Source: Nitrincola tibetensis (GTDB lineage: Bacteria; Pseudomonadota; Gammaproteobacteria; Pseudomonadales; Balneatricaceae). Taken from it: DNA of 64,000 bases. Below the pieces are notes generated by a model. That model did no database searches. It was not told the DNA's origin and saw nothing but the letters and a program-made list of their open reading frames with translations. The DNA lies in assembly GCF_003284585.1 (NCBI RefSeq), contig NZ_QKRX01000002.1, forward strand, positions 124,001-188,000, in the 5' to 3' direction. Below are positions 28,269 to 37,718 of the stretch, piece by piece. Within the stretch, counting starts at the first letter, position 1; each line of letters begins with the position of its first letter. The translations under genes were made by a program, and so were the position numbers.

Positions 28269-31244
28269 ATGAATAAAGCGTTGGATGATTTAAGAAAAAA
28301 AGCTGAAAAAGCCTTAGCAGAGAGTGATGGTACATCATGGCCCTTAGATGGAGAAAATGACGAATCGCTAGACCCATCCAGTGGTCCGAGGATCTTAGAA
28401 GAGCTGAGAGTGTATCAGGCTGAGCTCGAAATACAGAACCTTCAATTGCGTGAATCCGAGTTTTATGCTCAACATGACAGACAGCGGTATTTAACACTTT
28501 TTGATAGTATGCCTGTTGGGGCATTGGTGGTTGATCGCTCAGCCGTGGTGCAAGAAGCAAATATCTATGTCGCCTCGTTGTTTGATTTCGCGGGCCCACA
28601 AAGACTTATAAAACATTCACTGTTTCGTCTGTTTAATTCAGAATCATCACTATGGCTCGCTGATCAACTTAACCGTTTTGCCCATGGGCATAACCATATT
28701 GCGCAGAATAAGCTTAATCTTAAAAAATCTTTTGGATCTATTTCAGTCGATTGCAGTGTCGTTAAGCTTCCTGCACCTTATGGATTAGACGATCATTATT
28801 TGATTATGCTCCGAGATACACGTTCAGAAGATCAGTTAAATCATTATCACCAACTTGTGCAAACACTGCTCGATAACAGTGATACCTTGATCTATGCCTT
28901 TGATCGAGACGAAAAGTGTTTACTGGCAAACAATAAAACCGCGCAATTATTAAATTGTCGCGTGGATGAAATGATTGGACGTAACCGTGCTGATTTAATC
29001 AATGCGGTTTATGCTGGACGGCACCAAGAACATGATCGACATGTTTTATCTACTGGTGAAAATCTGATCACTGAAGATCGCTATGAAAATAACCTAGGTC
29101 AGCATTACACATTCTTGAGTCACAAGTTTCCGTTACCTGATGAACATGGGCAGCCCTTTGCCGTTGCCTGTATTTCCAACGACATCACTGAGCGTAAGCA
29201 GGTCGAGAGAGCGTTGCGCCTTGCGGCCAATGTATTTACACATGCGCGCGAAGGTATTGTTATCACCGATCGGGATGCCAACATCCTAGACGTTAACGCC
29301 ACCTTCACTGACATTACCGGCTATAGCCGGGAAGAAGTTATAGGTAAAAAACCGAGTATCCTTAATTCTGGAAAGCAGGACACTAGCTTCTATGAGGCTA
29401 TGTGGCATGAACTTCATACCAATGGCCACTGGTATGGCGAAATATGGAATCGGCGCAAGGATGGTGGTGTGATTGTAGAGATGAAGGCAATCACCGCTGT
29501 GCGTGACGAGCATGGTGATATTCAGAATTATATCGCACTCTCTTCTGACATCACGATTATCAAGGAACATCAAGCCCAGCTCGAATACATCGCCCATTAT
29601 GACGCGCTCACTGGGATGCCTAATAGGCTTTTACTGGGCGATCGCCTGCGCCAAGCTATGAGCCAGGCTCCAAGGCGCGGGCAGCGCTTGGCGGTTGCCT
29701 ATCTTGACCTGGATGGATTCAAGGAGGTCAACGACACCCATGGCCATGCAGTGGGTGATCAGTTGCTTGTAACCCTTGCCAAGCGCATGACACAGGTATT
29801 GCGGGATGGTGATACGCTTGGGCGCATCGGTGGTGATGAGTTTGTCGCCGTGTTGGTTGACCTGCCCAGTGTCGAGACCAGCGTCCAGATTGTGACACGG
29901 TTGCTAGAGGTAGCAGCGCAGCCGTTTCTGATCGGTGATATCGTGCTTAATGTCTCCGCTAGTCTAGGTGTTACCTTTTATCCGCAGAACGAAGTGGTTG
30001 ATGCTGATCAACTGCTGCGCCAGGCCGATCTGGCTATGTATCAAGCTAAGCAGGCTGGCAAAAACCGCTATTACATCTTCGATGACGAGCATCACCGCAA
30101 CGTGCGGGGTCATTACGAAAACCTTGAAAACATCCGGCAAGCACTAGCTGAGCGCCAGTTCGTATTGTACTACCAGCCTAAGGTCAATATGCGTACTGGC
30201 GACTTAATCGGTGTGGAAGCTCTGATACGGTGGCAGCATCCGCTGCACGGGCTCTTGCCACCGGCGGCATTTCTGCCAGTCATTGAAAATCATCCGCTTG
30301 CCATCGATTTAGGTGAATGGGTGATCGACAGTGCGTTAACCCAGATTGAAACTTGGCGTTCGAATGGACTATCCATTCCGATTAGCGTGAATGTCGGTGC
30401 TCTGCAGTTGCAGCATCCTGATTTCGTTTCATGTTTACAAGCGCTGTTGTCCCGGCATCCTGGGGTCAATCCCGGCGAGTTGGAGCTGGAAATTCTTGAA
30501 ACTAGCGCTCTTGAGAGTTATAACAAAGTGTCGCAAGTGATGGCATCTTGTCAGGCACTGGGCGTGAGTTTTGCTCTAGATGACTTCGGTACGGGTTATT
30601 CAGCACTGACTTACCTAAAACAGTTGCCCGCTGATCTGCTTAAGATCGATCAGAGTTTCGTCCGTGGCATGCTTGATGATCCGGATGATCTGGCTATTCT
30701 GGAAGGTGTACTGGGTCTAGCGACCGCATTTCGCCGCCAGATTATCGCAGAAGGCGTTGAAACAATTGCCCATGGTGAGATGCTCTTACGCCTTGGCTAC
30801 GAATGGGCTCAGGGCTACGCCATCGCGCGGCCGATGCCAGCACAGGATTTGCAAGGATGGTTCTGTACATGGAATGTACCGCCCTCATGGAAAGCGATTA
30901 AACCAATCAGCAAGGAACGCTTGCCGATGCTTTCTGCTGTTGTAGAACATCGAGCTTGGATTTCAGAAATGGCTGATTATCTGTTTGGAAAAAGTGACAC
31001 ACCACCCGAAATGAATGCTCAACAATGCCGATTCGGCCATTGGTTGGATCATAGCGGCCGTGCTTTGATTTTGGGCGAATGCACCAACCATCCTGTGGAG
31101 GTACTGCATCTAGAGATCCACCGCTTGGCCGCTGAGCTGATAGCATTGAAGAGCGATGCTCACTTCGATGACTTAAATAGCCGCATCAGTGAGCTTCATA
31201 GTCTGTGTGACGAGTTACTCGAACACCTAAAAGAGTTTTACTAG
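28269..31244 (+). CDS. PAS-GGDEF-EAL-CZB signalling protein, possible chimera
   Basis: A 991-residue cytoplasmic c-di-GMP protein. Three PAS-like regions (about 70-170, 190-310 and 315-435) precede a GGDEF domain with intact GGDEF near residue 517 and an EAL domain with EALIRW near 648 and DDFGTGYS; both halves look catalytically competent. A C-terminal CZB zinc-binding domain (from about 892: HRAW, CRFGHW, HPVEVLHLEIH) is usual in chemoreceptors and some cyclases. Base use changes near 29200: upstream is AT-rich like its neighbours, while the third PAS onward is clearly richer in C/G codons, suggesting a domain acquired by recombination. It has no membrane segment. Confidence 0.9.
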   Translation: MNKALDDLRKKAEKALAESDGTSWPLDGENDESLDPSSGPRILEELRVYQAELEIQNLQLRESEFYAQHDRQRYLTLFDSMPVGALVVDRSAVVQEANIYVASLFDFAGPQRLIKHSLFRLFNSESSLWLADQLNRFAHGHNHIAQNKLNLKKSFGSISVDCSVVKLPAPYGLDDHYLIMLRDTRSEDQLNHYHQLVQTLLDNSDTLIYAFDRDEKCLLANNKTAQLLNCRVDEMIGRNRADLINAVYAGRHQEHDRHVLSTGENLITEDRYENNLGQHYTFLSHKFPLPDEHGQPFAVACISNDITERKQVERALRLAANVFTHAREGIVITDRDANILDVNATFTDITGYSREEVIGKKPSILNSGKQDTSFYEAMWHELHTNGHWYGEIWNRRKDGGVIVEMKAITAVRDEHGDIQNYIALSSDITIIKEHQAQLEYIAHYDALTGMPNRLLLGDRLRQAMSQAPRRGQRLAVAYLDLDGFKEVNDTHGHAVGDQLLVTLAKRMTQVLRDGDTLGRIGGDEFVAVLVDLPSVETSVQIVTRLLEVAAQPFLIGDIVLNVSASLGVTFYPQNEVVDADQLLRQADLAMYQAKQAGKNRYYIFDDEHHRNVRGHYENLENIRQALAERQFVLYYQPKVNMRTGDLIGVEALIRWQHPLHGLLPPAAFLPVIENHPLAIDLGEWVIDSALTQIETWRSNGLSIPISVNVGALQLQHPDFVSCLQALLSRHPGVNPGELELEILETSALESYNKVSQVMASCQALGVSFALDDFGTGYSALTYLKQLPADLLKIDQSFVRGMLDDPDDLAILEGVLGLATAFRRQIIAEGVETIAHGEMLLRLGYEWAQGYAIARPMPAQDLQGWFCTWNVPPSWKAIKPISKERLPMLSAVVEHRAWISEMADYLFGKSDTPPEMNAQQCRFGHWLDHSGRALILGECTNHPVEVLHLEIHRLAAELIALKSDAHFDDLNSRISELHSLCDELLEHLKEFY

Positions 31245-31515
31245 GCCGCACTTATTTGCTGGTAAAGCTCTCTCTAACTGTCAGTACTAATTCAGGCTCC
31301 GGATTTGGCCGATTTTAAGTTTTTCAGTAGGTTGTTAACTTTTATGATTCCGATGACCGCTGCTTTGTTTTCGTCACTGAACTACCACGACTAAGGGCAA
31401 AGTAGTAAAGTAGTATAGTAATGGCTGTTCATTAAGCATTTCGATACACTCTTGCTGTTGATGCTTTAGGGTTTAAGCGGCTCAATGCACATTCGGGCAA
31501 ATATTCAGGATAATA
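31245..31515. other. Noncoding spacer before gspD
   Basis: A 271-bp stretch without a convincing gene. A minus-strand frame of about 30 codons (31376-31293) reads DENKAAVIGIIKVNN and ends in TGA but is preceded by stops, so it may be a gene remnant. The AGTAGTAAAGTAGTATAGTA run near 31400 is a low-complexity AT-rich stretch. The AGGA at 31507-31510 serves gspD. Confidence 0.4.
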
Positions 31516-33666
31516 GTGAAATTAATGGCTAGGAATACGTCTATTTGGGTCCCTATTCTTGGGAGTTTTTTGTTAAGTGCTTGCCAATCACCAACACTTA
31601 AACCAGTTTCTGATCCCATGCCTTTAGCAAGTACAGAACCTGTGTTGATGTCACAGAGTCAAGTCGGTCTTTATTCCGCCAGTCCGGAAATTGAGTCTGA
31701 ATCAATTGCGCCAACTCTTCCACAACTCTACAAAGGCAACGACCAAGTCGTTCGCGCGCCGTCATCATCTGAGCCTGTGCGGTTTTTTGGCGAAGATGTC
31801 AGCCTTAGTTTCGAAGAAGCCCCTATTACCCAAGTTGTGCATATTATATTGGGTGAAATTCTCAAGCTCGATTATGTGATAGAGCATCCGCTGTCTGGCA
31901 ATATCACGATAAGAACGCGTTCCCCGATTCCTCAAGATCAGTTGTTATCGACACTGGAGTCCTTATTGCAGGCCAATGGCGCTGTTATGATTCGGGACAA
32001 TAATGGCCGATATTTTGTGGGTGCGGGTGCTTCCATGTCGAGCTTAATGCCAGGCATCGCATCCGCGAATGACCGCAATGCAGGCTATTCAAATGTGGTT
32101 ATTCCTTTGCGTTTTATTGGCGCACAGGAAATGGCCGATATTTTAGGGCCTGTTGCGAGTGACTCTGCATTTGTGCGTGTTGATCCCCGCCGTAATCTTT
32201 TGATTTTGGCCGGCACACGCCAACAGCTTGATGGTTGGCTGGAGATTATTTCGACCTTCGATATTGATCTACTAAAAGGTATGTCGGTCGGCGTGTTTCC
32301 GCTCCAATATGCGCCAGTTCAAGAAGCGTTCACCATGCTGCAGGCGCTGATGGGCGAGGAAGTGCTGGGAGATGGGAATATTTCGAGCTTGGTTCGCGTT
32401 ATTCCAGTAGAGCGTTTAAATAGTTTGTTGGTGGTTACCCCCAGATCACATTATCTGGAGCAGGTGAAGGTGTGGATGGAGCGCTTAGATCAGCCCCCAG
32501 ATCATTTGTTTGAGCAGCAACTGTTTGTGTACCCGGTGCAAAATGGGTCGGCTGGGTATCTAGCATCACTAATGAGTAAGCTTTTTTCACAGTCACCGAG
32601 CAGTGGCGAGACGGCTGACTCTGGCGTGGCCCCTAATCTCACAGCGTCACGTATTTCTTCAGGAGCCGCAACACCACCCTCATCAAACCCGATATCTAGC
32701 GGTAGTACGATAGGTAGCTCGAACGCGAGTGCACAAACGGCATTGCCTGCGTCTACTGGGCCGACCTCAACCAACTACGATTTAGCACAAAATGTGCGAA
32801 TTGTTGCGGATGAACAGAGCAATGCTTTATTGATTTATGCCAATCGACGAGAGTTTCGAAAAATAGAAGCAGCTTTGAAAAAGTTAGACATTGCGCCGTC
32901 TCAAGTGTTGATTGAGGCAAGCATCATTGAAGTTTCTCTAAACGATGAGCTGCGCTATGGTTTAGAGTGGTTTTTGCAAGAAAGTTTGGGCAGTGGTTGG
33001 CGAGGCAATGCACTGTTAAATTTGTCGGATGATCCTATTGGACCGAGAGTCCCTGGGTTTTCATTCACAGTTACAAATCCTGCAGGTGCGATTCGTGCGG
33101 TGATTAATGCTTTGGCAGAGAAATCTTTAGTTAACGTGATATCGACACCATCGGTCTTGGTACTGGACAACCATACGGCAACAATTCAAGTAGGTAATCA
33201 GCAGCCAATACGTTCAGCTCAGACGGTGACAGATGGCGGAACCATTACCTCCTCCATTCAGTATAAAGATACAGGTGTCATGCTGTCGGTGACGCCGTCT
33301 GTGAATGCAGGTGGTATGGTCAATATGGAAATCAAGCAGTCGGTCACAGACGTAGGTCAACAAGACACTGCGACGGGACAGCGCAGTTTCTTAGAGCGCA
33401 ACATTAACAGCCGAGTGGCGATTCGCTCGGGTGAGACGGTTGTTCTAGGTGGTTTGATTCGTGATAACACGTCAAGAACACGTTCAGGTTTGCCTATTCT
33501 GCACGATATCCCAGTAATGGGGAATTTGTTTGGCGCAACTGGAAATACGACTAACCGAACCGAGCTGTTGGTCATGATTACCCCTCGTGTATTATCCAAT
33601 GAGCAGGATCTACGTGATGTGAGCCGAGAAATGCGCTCGCGGATGTCGGGTTTGGTGTTTGAGTAA
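31516..33666 (+). CDS. gspD: Type II secretion secretin GspD, lipoprotein type
   Basis: A 716-residue outer-membrane secretin. The lipobox LLSAC (C23) makes it a lipoprotein, as in XpsD and HxcQ, which can reach the outer membrane without a pilotin. N0 (FFGEDVSLSFEEAPITQVV), N1-N3 domains and the secretin core (VLIEASIIEVSLND; STPSVLVLDNHTATIQVG; GETVVLGGLIRD; ELLVMITPRVL) are complete. A serine/threonine-rich insert (about 356-415) interrupts N3. GTG 31516 with AGGA five bases upstream is preferred to ATG 31525. It is separated from gspE-N by 9.8 kb holding one tagged protein and two signalling genes, unlike the compact xps operon. Confidence 0.94.
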   Translation: MKLMARNTSIWVPILGSFLLSACQSPTLKPVSDPMPLASTEPVLMSQSQVGLYSASPEIESESIAPTLPQLYKGNDQVVRAPSSSEPVRFFGEDVSLSFEEAPITQVVHIILGEILKLDYVIEHPLSGNITIRTRSPIPQDQLLSTLESLLQANGAVMIRDNNGRYFVGAGASMSSLMPGIASANDRNAGYSNVVIPLRFIGAQEMADILGPVASDSAFVRVDPRRNLLILAGTRQQLDGWLEIISTFDIDLLKGMSVGVFPLQYAPVQEAFTMLQALMGEEVLGDGNISSLVRVIPVERLNSLLVVTPRSHYLEQVKVWMERLDQPPDHLFEQQLFVYPVQNGSAGYLASLMSKLFSQSPSSGETADSGVAPNLTASRISSGAATPPSSNPISSGSTIGSSNASAQTALPASTGPTSTNYDLAQNVRIVADEQSNALLIYANRREFRKIEAALKKLDIAPSQVLIEASIIEVSLNDELRYGLEWFLQESLGSGWRGNALLNLSDDPIGPRVPGFSFTVTNPAGAIRAVINALAEKSLVNVISTPSVLVLDNHTATIQVGNQQPIRSAQTVTDGGTITSSIQYKDTGVMLSVTPSVNAGGMVNMEIKQSVTDVGQQDTATGQRSFLERNINSRVAIRSGETVVLGGLIRDNTSRTRSGLPILHDIPVMGNLFGATGNTTNRTELLVMITPRVLSNEQDLRDVSREMRSRMSGLVFE

Positions 33667-33689
33667 GCTCTATAAATGGAGGAAAAGCG

Positions 33690-34226
33690 ATGAGTGTGCT
33701 GAAATACTCAATGGTTGTCTTAGTTGTCTTAGCGACGGGAGGTGTCGCTTGGCTTTTTAGTCCTGAGGATATCGCCGTCAGTCGAGACGATTCTTCTCTT
33801 GTGGTCGACAGTAAAAAAAATGATCTATACTCAAATCGATTAACGGATTCTGAGAGGGTATCAGGAGGGTTAATAAGTGGCTCTGAAGAGACTCCACGTT
33901 TAGAAACCCTGACCCCCCTGTCTCATGCGCGAGTCGAAAGGGTCGACCCAGATGTTCAGTTGGCAGAGTTGGAGCATCATCGCGTTATCCAGCCAAGTGA
34001 TTCTGCAGGGCAAGGTGAGTTTATTGACCCTGATGATGAGTCGTTTCAATACAACCTGATGCGTTCTGAGGCGATTGGTACTTGGATCGATCCGGACGAT
34101 GAAACGCTGCAACGCACCATTACAGTACCTGGCCGTGTGGGTGAGTTTATTGATCCTGATGACCTTAGCGTCGAGCGAGAGATTACAAATCCAGGACACT
34201 TAGGGGAGAGAGTGGCGATCGAGTAG
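33690..34226 (+). CDS. Membrane-anchored protein with three 21-residue IDPDD repeats, unknown
   Basis: A 178-residue protein with an N-terminal membrane helix (YSMVVLVVLATGGVAWLF), a low-complexity polar middle and a C-terminal block of three exact-length 21-residue repeats (residues 109-129, 130-150 and 151-171), each starting G-x-[FW]-IDPDD. A degenerate copy (VDPDV) may precede them. The acid-rich DPDD core could bind calcium, but this is inference. GGAGG lies just before ATG 33690, 23 bp after the gspD stop, so it is co-transcribed with the secretin. I know no family for it. A periplasmic accessory to the secretin is the simplest guess from position and topology. Confidence 0.75.
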   Translation: MSVLKYSMVVLVVLATGGVAWLFSPEDIAVSRDDSSLVVDSKKNDLYSNRLTDSERVSGGLISGSEETPRLETLTPLSHARVERVDPDVQLAELEHHRVIQPSDSAGQGEFIDPDDESFQYNLMRSEAIGTWIDPDDETLQRTITVPGRVGEFIDPDDLSVEREITNPGHLGERVAIE

Positions 34227-34271
34227 CCTCCACTTCTCATTGTTTTTTATTCTGACCTTCTGCTGTACAAA

Positions 34272-34305
34272 CTCGCTTTACCCAATTAATCATGGGTAAA
34301 GTGAG
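34272..34305. other. 13-bp inverted repeat in intergenic region
   Basis: CTCGCTTTACCCA and TGGGTAAAGTGAG pair with one G-T wobble around an eight-base AT loop, 45 bp after the gspD-linked gene. There is no T-run on either side, so it may be a weak terminator or an operator of the glycosyltransferase gene at 34419. Confidence 0.55.
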
Positions 34306-34418
34306 ATCTAATCTGATTCTTAGTTGATTGTGTCTGTAACATTACATACCATTTGATCTTATTGAATTTATTAAAACTTTAATACAAATAAAAATCATTA
34401 CGACAGGTTGTTTCATTG

Positions 34419-36518
34419 ATGATGCAGCACACAGTGTGTGACGATTCGGTCCTTCTTAAGCAAGGTTGGATTGCAATAAAAGGGCGTTTACCCGTATTGA
34501 GAAATATGGGAGTGGTTAATTTTACAGCGCAGTCGCGCTATCAGACCCTAAGTTTTACTTTACATCTTTCAAAAACAGGCAGCTTTTTTGAGTTGGTATA
34601 TTTACCAGCGGATATGACCCTACTTAATCTGGATATATCACAAGACTCTGTGGAGCAGGATGCTATCGTGGTTAAGTTGCGTCGTGTTCTTTGGCCTGAA
34701 CGTTTGTATTTAATGTCAAAGCGTGTTTGGCCTGCTTTTAAAAATATTCATCGCTTTCGGCGTTATCGGGCCGGGCTCTATTGGTACACGCCCTTGTTGT
34801 CGATCACTAAGGCCTACCAGATTACTTCCTGGTTTAGAAATCATTCGCCAAACATAGATTATGACGAGTGGTTAGGTGACTTCGATGAAGTAACGCCAGA
34901 AGAGGCCAGAAGTATCATTGCGTATTCTGCTCAGCTTCGAAGTAAAGCGCCCAAGGTAATTGTGCTTGTAGACGCACGTGAGTATGGTGTTTTTCAATTA
35001 GAAGATGCGCTTAAGTCACTGACTCGACAGCTCTATAGACAGTTTGAAACCTTGGTGCTGATTGCGGATGAAAATCAAAAGGATCAATTTTCTAAACGCT
35101 TGACGGGGGACAGGTTCATTACGGAAGAGGGATTGCTTACGGAGCTTAAGCAGCAACCCAGTTCTGCGTTGGTTTTGTGGTTAGGGAAAGGCGCCTATTT
35201 GAGTCAGCATGCGCTGACTTGGTTTATTGACTCAGCGATCCGTCAGATTGACTTTAGCATGGTGTACAGCGACCACGATGTATTGAATGAACAAGGTGAA
35301 AGAGTTAATCCGCAATTTAAGCCGGATTGGTCATCAATGTTTGCTAAAGTATCGGCGTATCCGGGTAATGTTTTATTGTTTCCGCTTGTGCAGGTCACTG
35401 ACTACCTTCAAGGTGAACAATATACGCGTTTATCATCCTATGGGTTAATGCTGAGCGCGGGATGTCTTTCGAAAACGCCAAGCGTTGTGCATATCCCCTC
35501 GGTGTTGTGGAGCCATAATGAGGCGTATTTGACGTTCTTTGACGCTCATGTTGAAAAGCCAGTGTTAGAGAAAACTTTATTGCTTGAAAAGATTGATGCG
35601 CGCGTTTCGATTATGGAATCTGGCTTTTTTCGGCTTCATTATGAGTTAGTGCAATCGGATGTGCAGGTCAGCATTATTATCCCTACCCGTAATATGTTAC
35701 ATCTGCTTAAGCCCTGCGTTGAATCGGTTTTAGCCAAAACAGAGCGTGTTTCTTACGAAATAATTATTGTTGACAATAATTCGGATGAAGCAGACGTTTT
35801 GGCGTTTATGAGTAACTGTCAACAACGTTACGAAAATGTGAAGGTTGTACATTACGCTCATGCGTTTAATTTTTCAGCGATTAACAATTTTGCAGCCTCT
35901 TTTGCGCAGGGAGAGTATCTGTGTTTATTGAATAACGACACAGAGGTAATTACGCCTGGCTGGTTATTCGAGATGCTGTCGATTATGCAAGCTGAACCGG
36001 ACGTAGGTGCAGTGGGGGCAAGGCTGTTGTATAGCGATAATCATCTGCAGCACGCGGGTGATTTAATCGGTGGAGGTGGGTGTGCTGATCACTTACACGG
36101 TGCAATTGCGTACGACGACCCAGGTTATATGCATCGTGCTGTTTTACCTCAGGATTTATCAGCGGTGACCGCCGCCTGTGTGTTAACGCCAAAGAGCGTC
36201 TTCGAGACTCTAAAAGGGTTAGATGCTGATAATTTATGCGTCGCATTTAATGATGTGGATTATTGCTTACGAGTTCGTGAGGCTGGTTTACGTGTTTTGT
36301 TTACCCCTTATGCAGAACTCTATCATCATGAATCTGTGTCCAGAGGTATTGATAAAAGTCTTAAGCAGAGAAGACGCGGTAAGCGAGAAGCCAACTACAT
36401 GCGAAAACGTTGGAAGGACATCATTGGCAATGATCCCTTTTACAATCCGAATTTGAATTATGTGCGTTCGGACTTTTCACTCAATGCCAATCCTAGAGTT
36501 AAGCGACCATGGGAGTGA
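34419..36518 (+). CDS. Family 2 glycosyltransferase, two-domain
   Basis: A 699-residue cytoplasmic glycosyltransferase. The C-terminal half (from about residue 415) is a GT-A family 2 domain: VSIIIPTRN, IIIVDNNSD, LCLLNNDTEV (DxD-like metal site region) and the FNDVDYCLRVREAG acceptor loop. The N-terminal half holds a second, weaker GT-like unit (MVYSDHDVLNEQGERVNPQFKPDWS), the layout seen in large O-antigen or capsule rhamnosyltransferase-like proteins. I start at ATG 34419; TTG 34416 and ATG 34422 are equally in frame. It overlaps the next gene by 10 bases, so both belong to one surface-polysaccharide operon. Confidence 0.85.
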   Translation: MMQHTVCDDSVLLKQGWIAIKGRLPVLRNMGVVNFTAQSRYQTLSFTLHLSKTGSFFELVYLPADMTLLNLDISQDSVEQDAIVVKLRRVLWPERLYLMSKRVWPAFKNIHRFRRYRAGLYWYTPLLSITKAYQITSWFRNHSPNIDYDEWLGDFDEVTPEEARSIIAYSAQLRSKAPKVIVLVDAREYGVFQLEDALKSLTRQLYRQFETLVLIADENQKDQFSKRLTGDRFITEEGLLTELKQQPSSALVLWLGKGAYLSQHALTWFIDSAIRQIDFSMVYSDHDVLNEQGERVNPQFKPDWSSMFAKVSAYPGNVLLFPLVQVTDYLQGEQYTRLSSYGLMLSAGCLSKTPSVVHIPSVLWSHNEAYLTFFDAHVEKPVLEKTLLLEKIDARVSIMESGFFRLHYELVQSDVQVSIIIPTRNMLHLLKPCVESVLAKTERVSYEIIIVDNNSDEADVLAFMSNCQQRYENVKVVHYAHAFNFSAINNFAASFAQGEYLCLLNNDTEVITPGWLFEMLSIMQAEPDVGAVGARLLYSDNHLQHAGDLIGGGGCADHLHGAIAYDDPGYMHRAVLPQDLSAVTAACVLTPKSVFETLKGLDADNLCVAFNDVDYCLRVREAGLRVLFTPYAELYHHESVSRGIDKSLKQRRRGKREANYMRKRWKDIIGNDPFYNPNLNYVRSDFSLNANPRVKRPWE

Positions 36519-37492
36519 CAGATAGTAGGGTTGACGCTGTATGCAATATTAAGCATGGACGTTATATTGTTGTTGAAGAAGGCTCAAACCCTTCTTCAGA
36601 TTTTTTTGTTAAACCCTTACTAAAGCGGCTTGCTGTTGACTTCACCTGTTATCAGCAGAGTGATGCACCGAACATCTCTGATATTGAGAATTCAATCCTG
36701 GTATTTGTTCGTTATATTCCGTCAAAATGGAAGATGTTTGTTGATAGCTATCGCCATCGGTTGGCAGGATTGGTTATATTTATTGATGATGATCTGTTTG
36801 ATATTAAGGTGTTGGCATCTTTATCTTGGGGTTATTGCTCTAAGTGGTATCGATTTGCCTATCGACATCAGTCTTGGCTTAAACAGAAAAAGGCCGATTT
36901 ATGGGTCTCGACACCTTATCTCTTTGACAAGTACAGAGATTGGTGTGCGGCTGGATGTCATTTAACCTTGATCGATCCAGTATCGCCATACGGGGAGGAT
37001 GATGCAGATCTTTCTCTGTCGTTGCCGATCATTTTTTATCATGGTTCGCCGTCGCATAGAGCTGAAATTGATTGGTTACTGCCCGTGTTTGAATCAGTTC
37101 TGCAAACGCATCCGCAGGTGACAATTGAGTTGATAGGGGATGATAAGTTAAGACGGCGGTGCCTTAAATTCCCTCAAATTCGTGTTTTACATCCTATGTC
37201 TTGGTTGTCTTATCAACGTATGTTGAAAGAATCGAAGCGTCTGATAGGGCTGGCTCCCTTGTTAGATACTAAGGTCAATGCGGCTAGAGCACCGACGAAG
37301 TACTTTGACATTACGGCAGCAGGGGCTGTTGGTGTGTATTCAGATAGTCACGTTTATCGTCAATTAGTGACGCATAAGGTCAATGGCCTACTCGTTGAGA
37401 TGGATCAAGAAGCTTGGGTGGCGGCGATTACGTCTTTAATAGATGATGCTCAGCAAAGAAGAGCGCTGCTTGCTGAAGTAGAGCGTAGTTAG
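36509..37492 (+). CDS. Glycosyltransferase family 1/4-like protein
   Basis: A 327-residue protein with a GT-B-type C-terminal half (IIFYHGSPSHRAEIDWLLPVF; VTIELIGDD; MSWLSYQRMLKESKRLIGLAPL; APTKYFDITAAGAVGVYS; VNGLLVEMD), the usual donor-binding arrangement of GT4 enzymes. The N-terminal half is poorly conserved. It overlaps the end of the GT2 gene. Its final codons overlap the end of a minus-strand gene fragment, which may mark the edge of an inserted island. The substrate is unknown. Confidence 0.75.
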   Translation: MGVTDSRVDAVCNIKHGRYIVVEEGSNPSSDFFVKPLLKRLAVDFTCYQQSDAPNISDIENSILVFVRYIPSKWKMFVDSYRHRLAGLVIFIDDDLFDIKVLASLSWGYCSKWYRFAYRHQSWLKQKKADLWVSTPYLFDKYRDWCAAGCHLTLIDPVSPYGEDDADLSLSLPIIFYHGSPSHRAEIDWLLPVFESVLQTHPQVTIELIGDDKLRRRCLKFPQIRVLHPMSWLSYQRMLKESKRLIGLAPLLDTKVNAARAPTKYFDITAAGAVGVYSDSHVYRQLVTHKVNGLLVEMDQEAWVAAITSLIDDAQQRRALLAEVERS

Positions 37493-37695
37493 GCAACTAA
37501 AGCCATGGCACGAGAAACTGATTGAGTAATAGATGCCTTTAAGCCATCAAGTAAGTTAACCTCGTCTGATCGTTTCAGGTAATCGAGAATTCCATCGGCG
37601 ATATTGTCGATAATAGATTCTGCACCTCTGAGCCTAAAGCTTTTGGATGTTGCCAAGTCAATCAAGAGATTTTTTGTGATTTCCTTGCTGCGCTA
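37489..37695 (-). pseudogene. Minus-strand gene fragment, unknown
   Basis: A frame open from a stop near 37696 down to TAA 37491-37489 encodes a coherent C-terminal-looking stretch (SKEITKNLLIDLATSKSF, then RLRGAESIIDNIADGILDYL and a helical end). It lacks a plausible start and is cut by a stop upstream. I do not recognise it. It abuts the decayed nucleotidyltransferase on the other strand and looks like a leftover of the same island. Confidence 0.35.
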
Positions 37696-37718
37696 AACTT
37701 TTTAAGTCGAAGAATACT

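Noticed and set aside
28138-28599. A 153-codon minus-strand frame over the end and start of two signalling genes
   Set aside because: It overlaps conserved coding on the plus strand, has no ribosome binding site and no recognisable domain.
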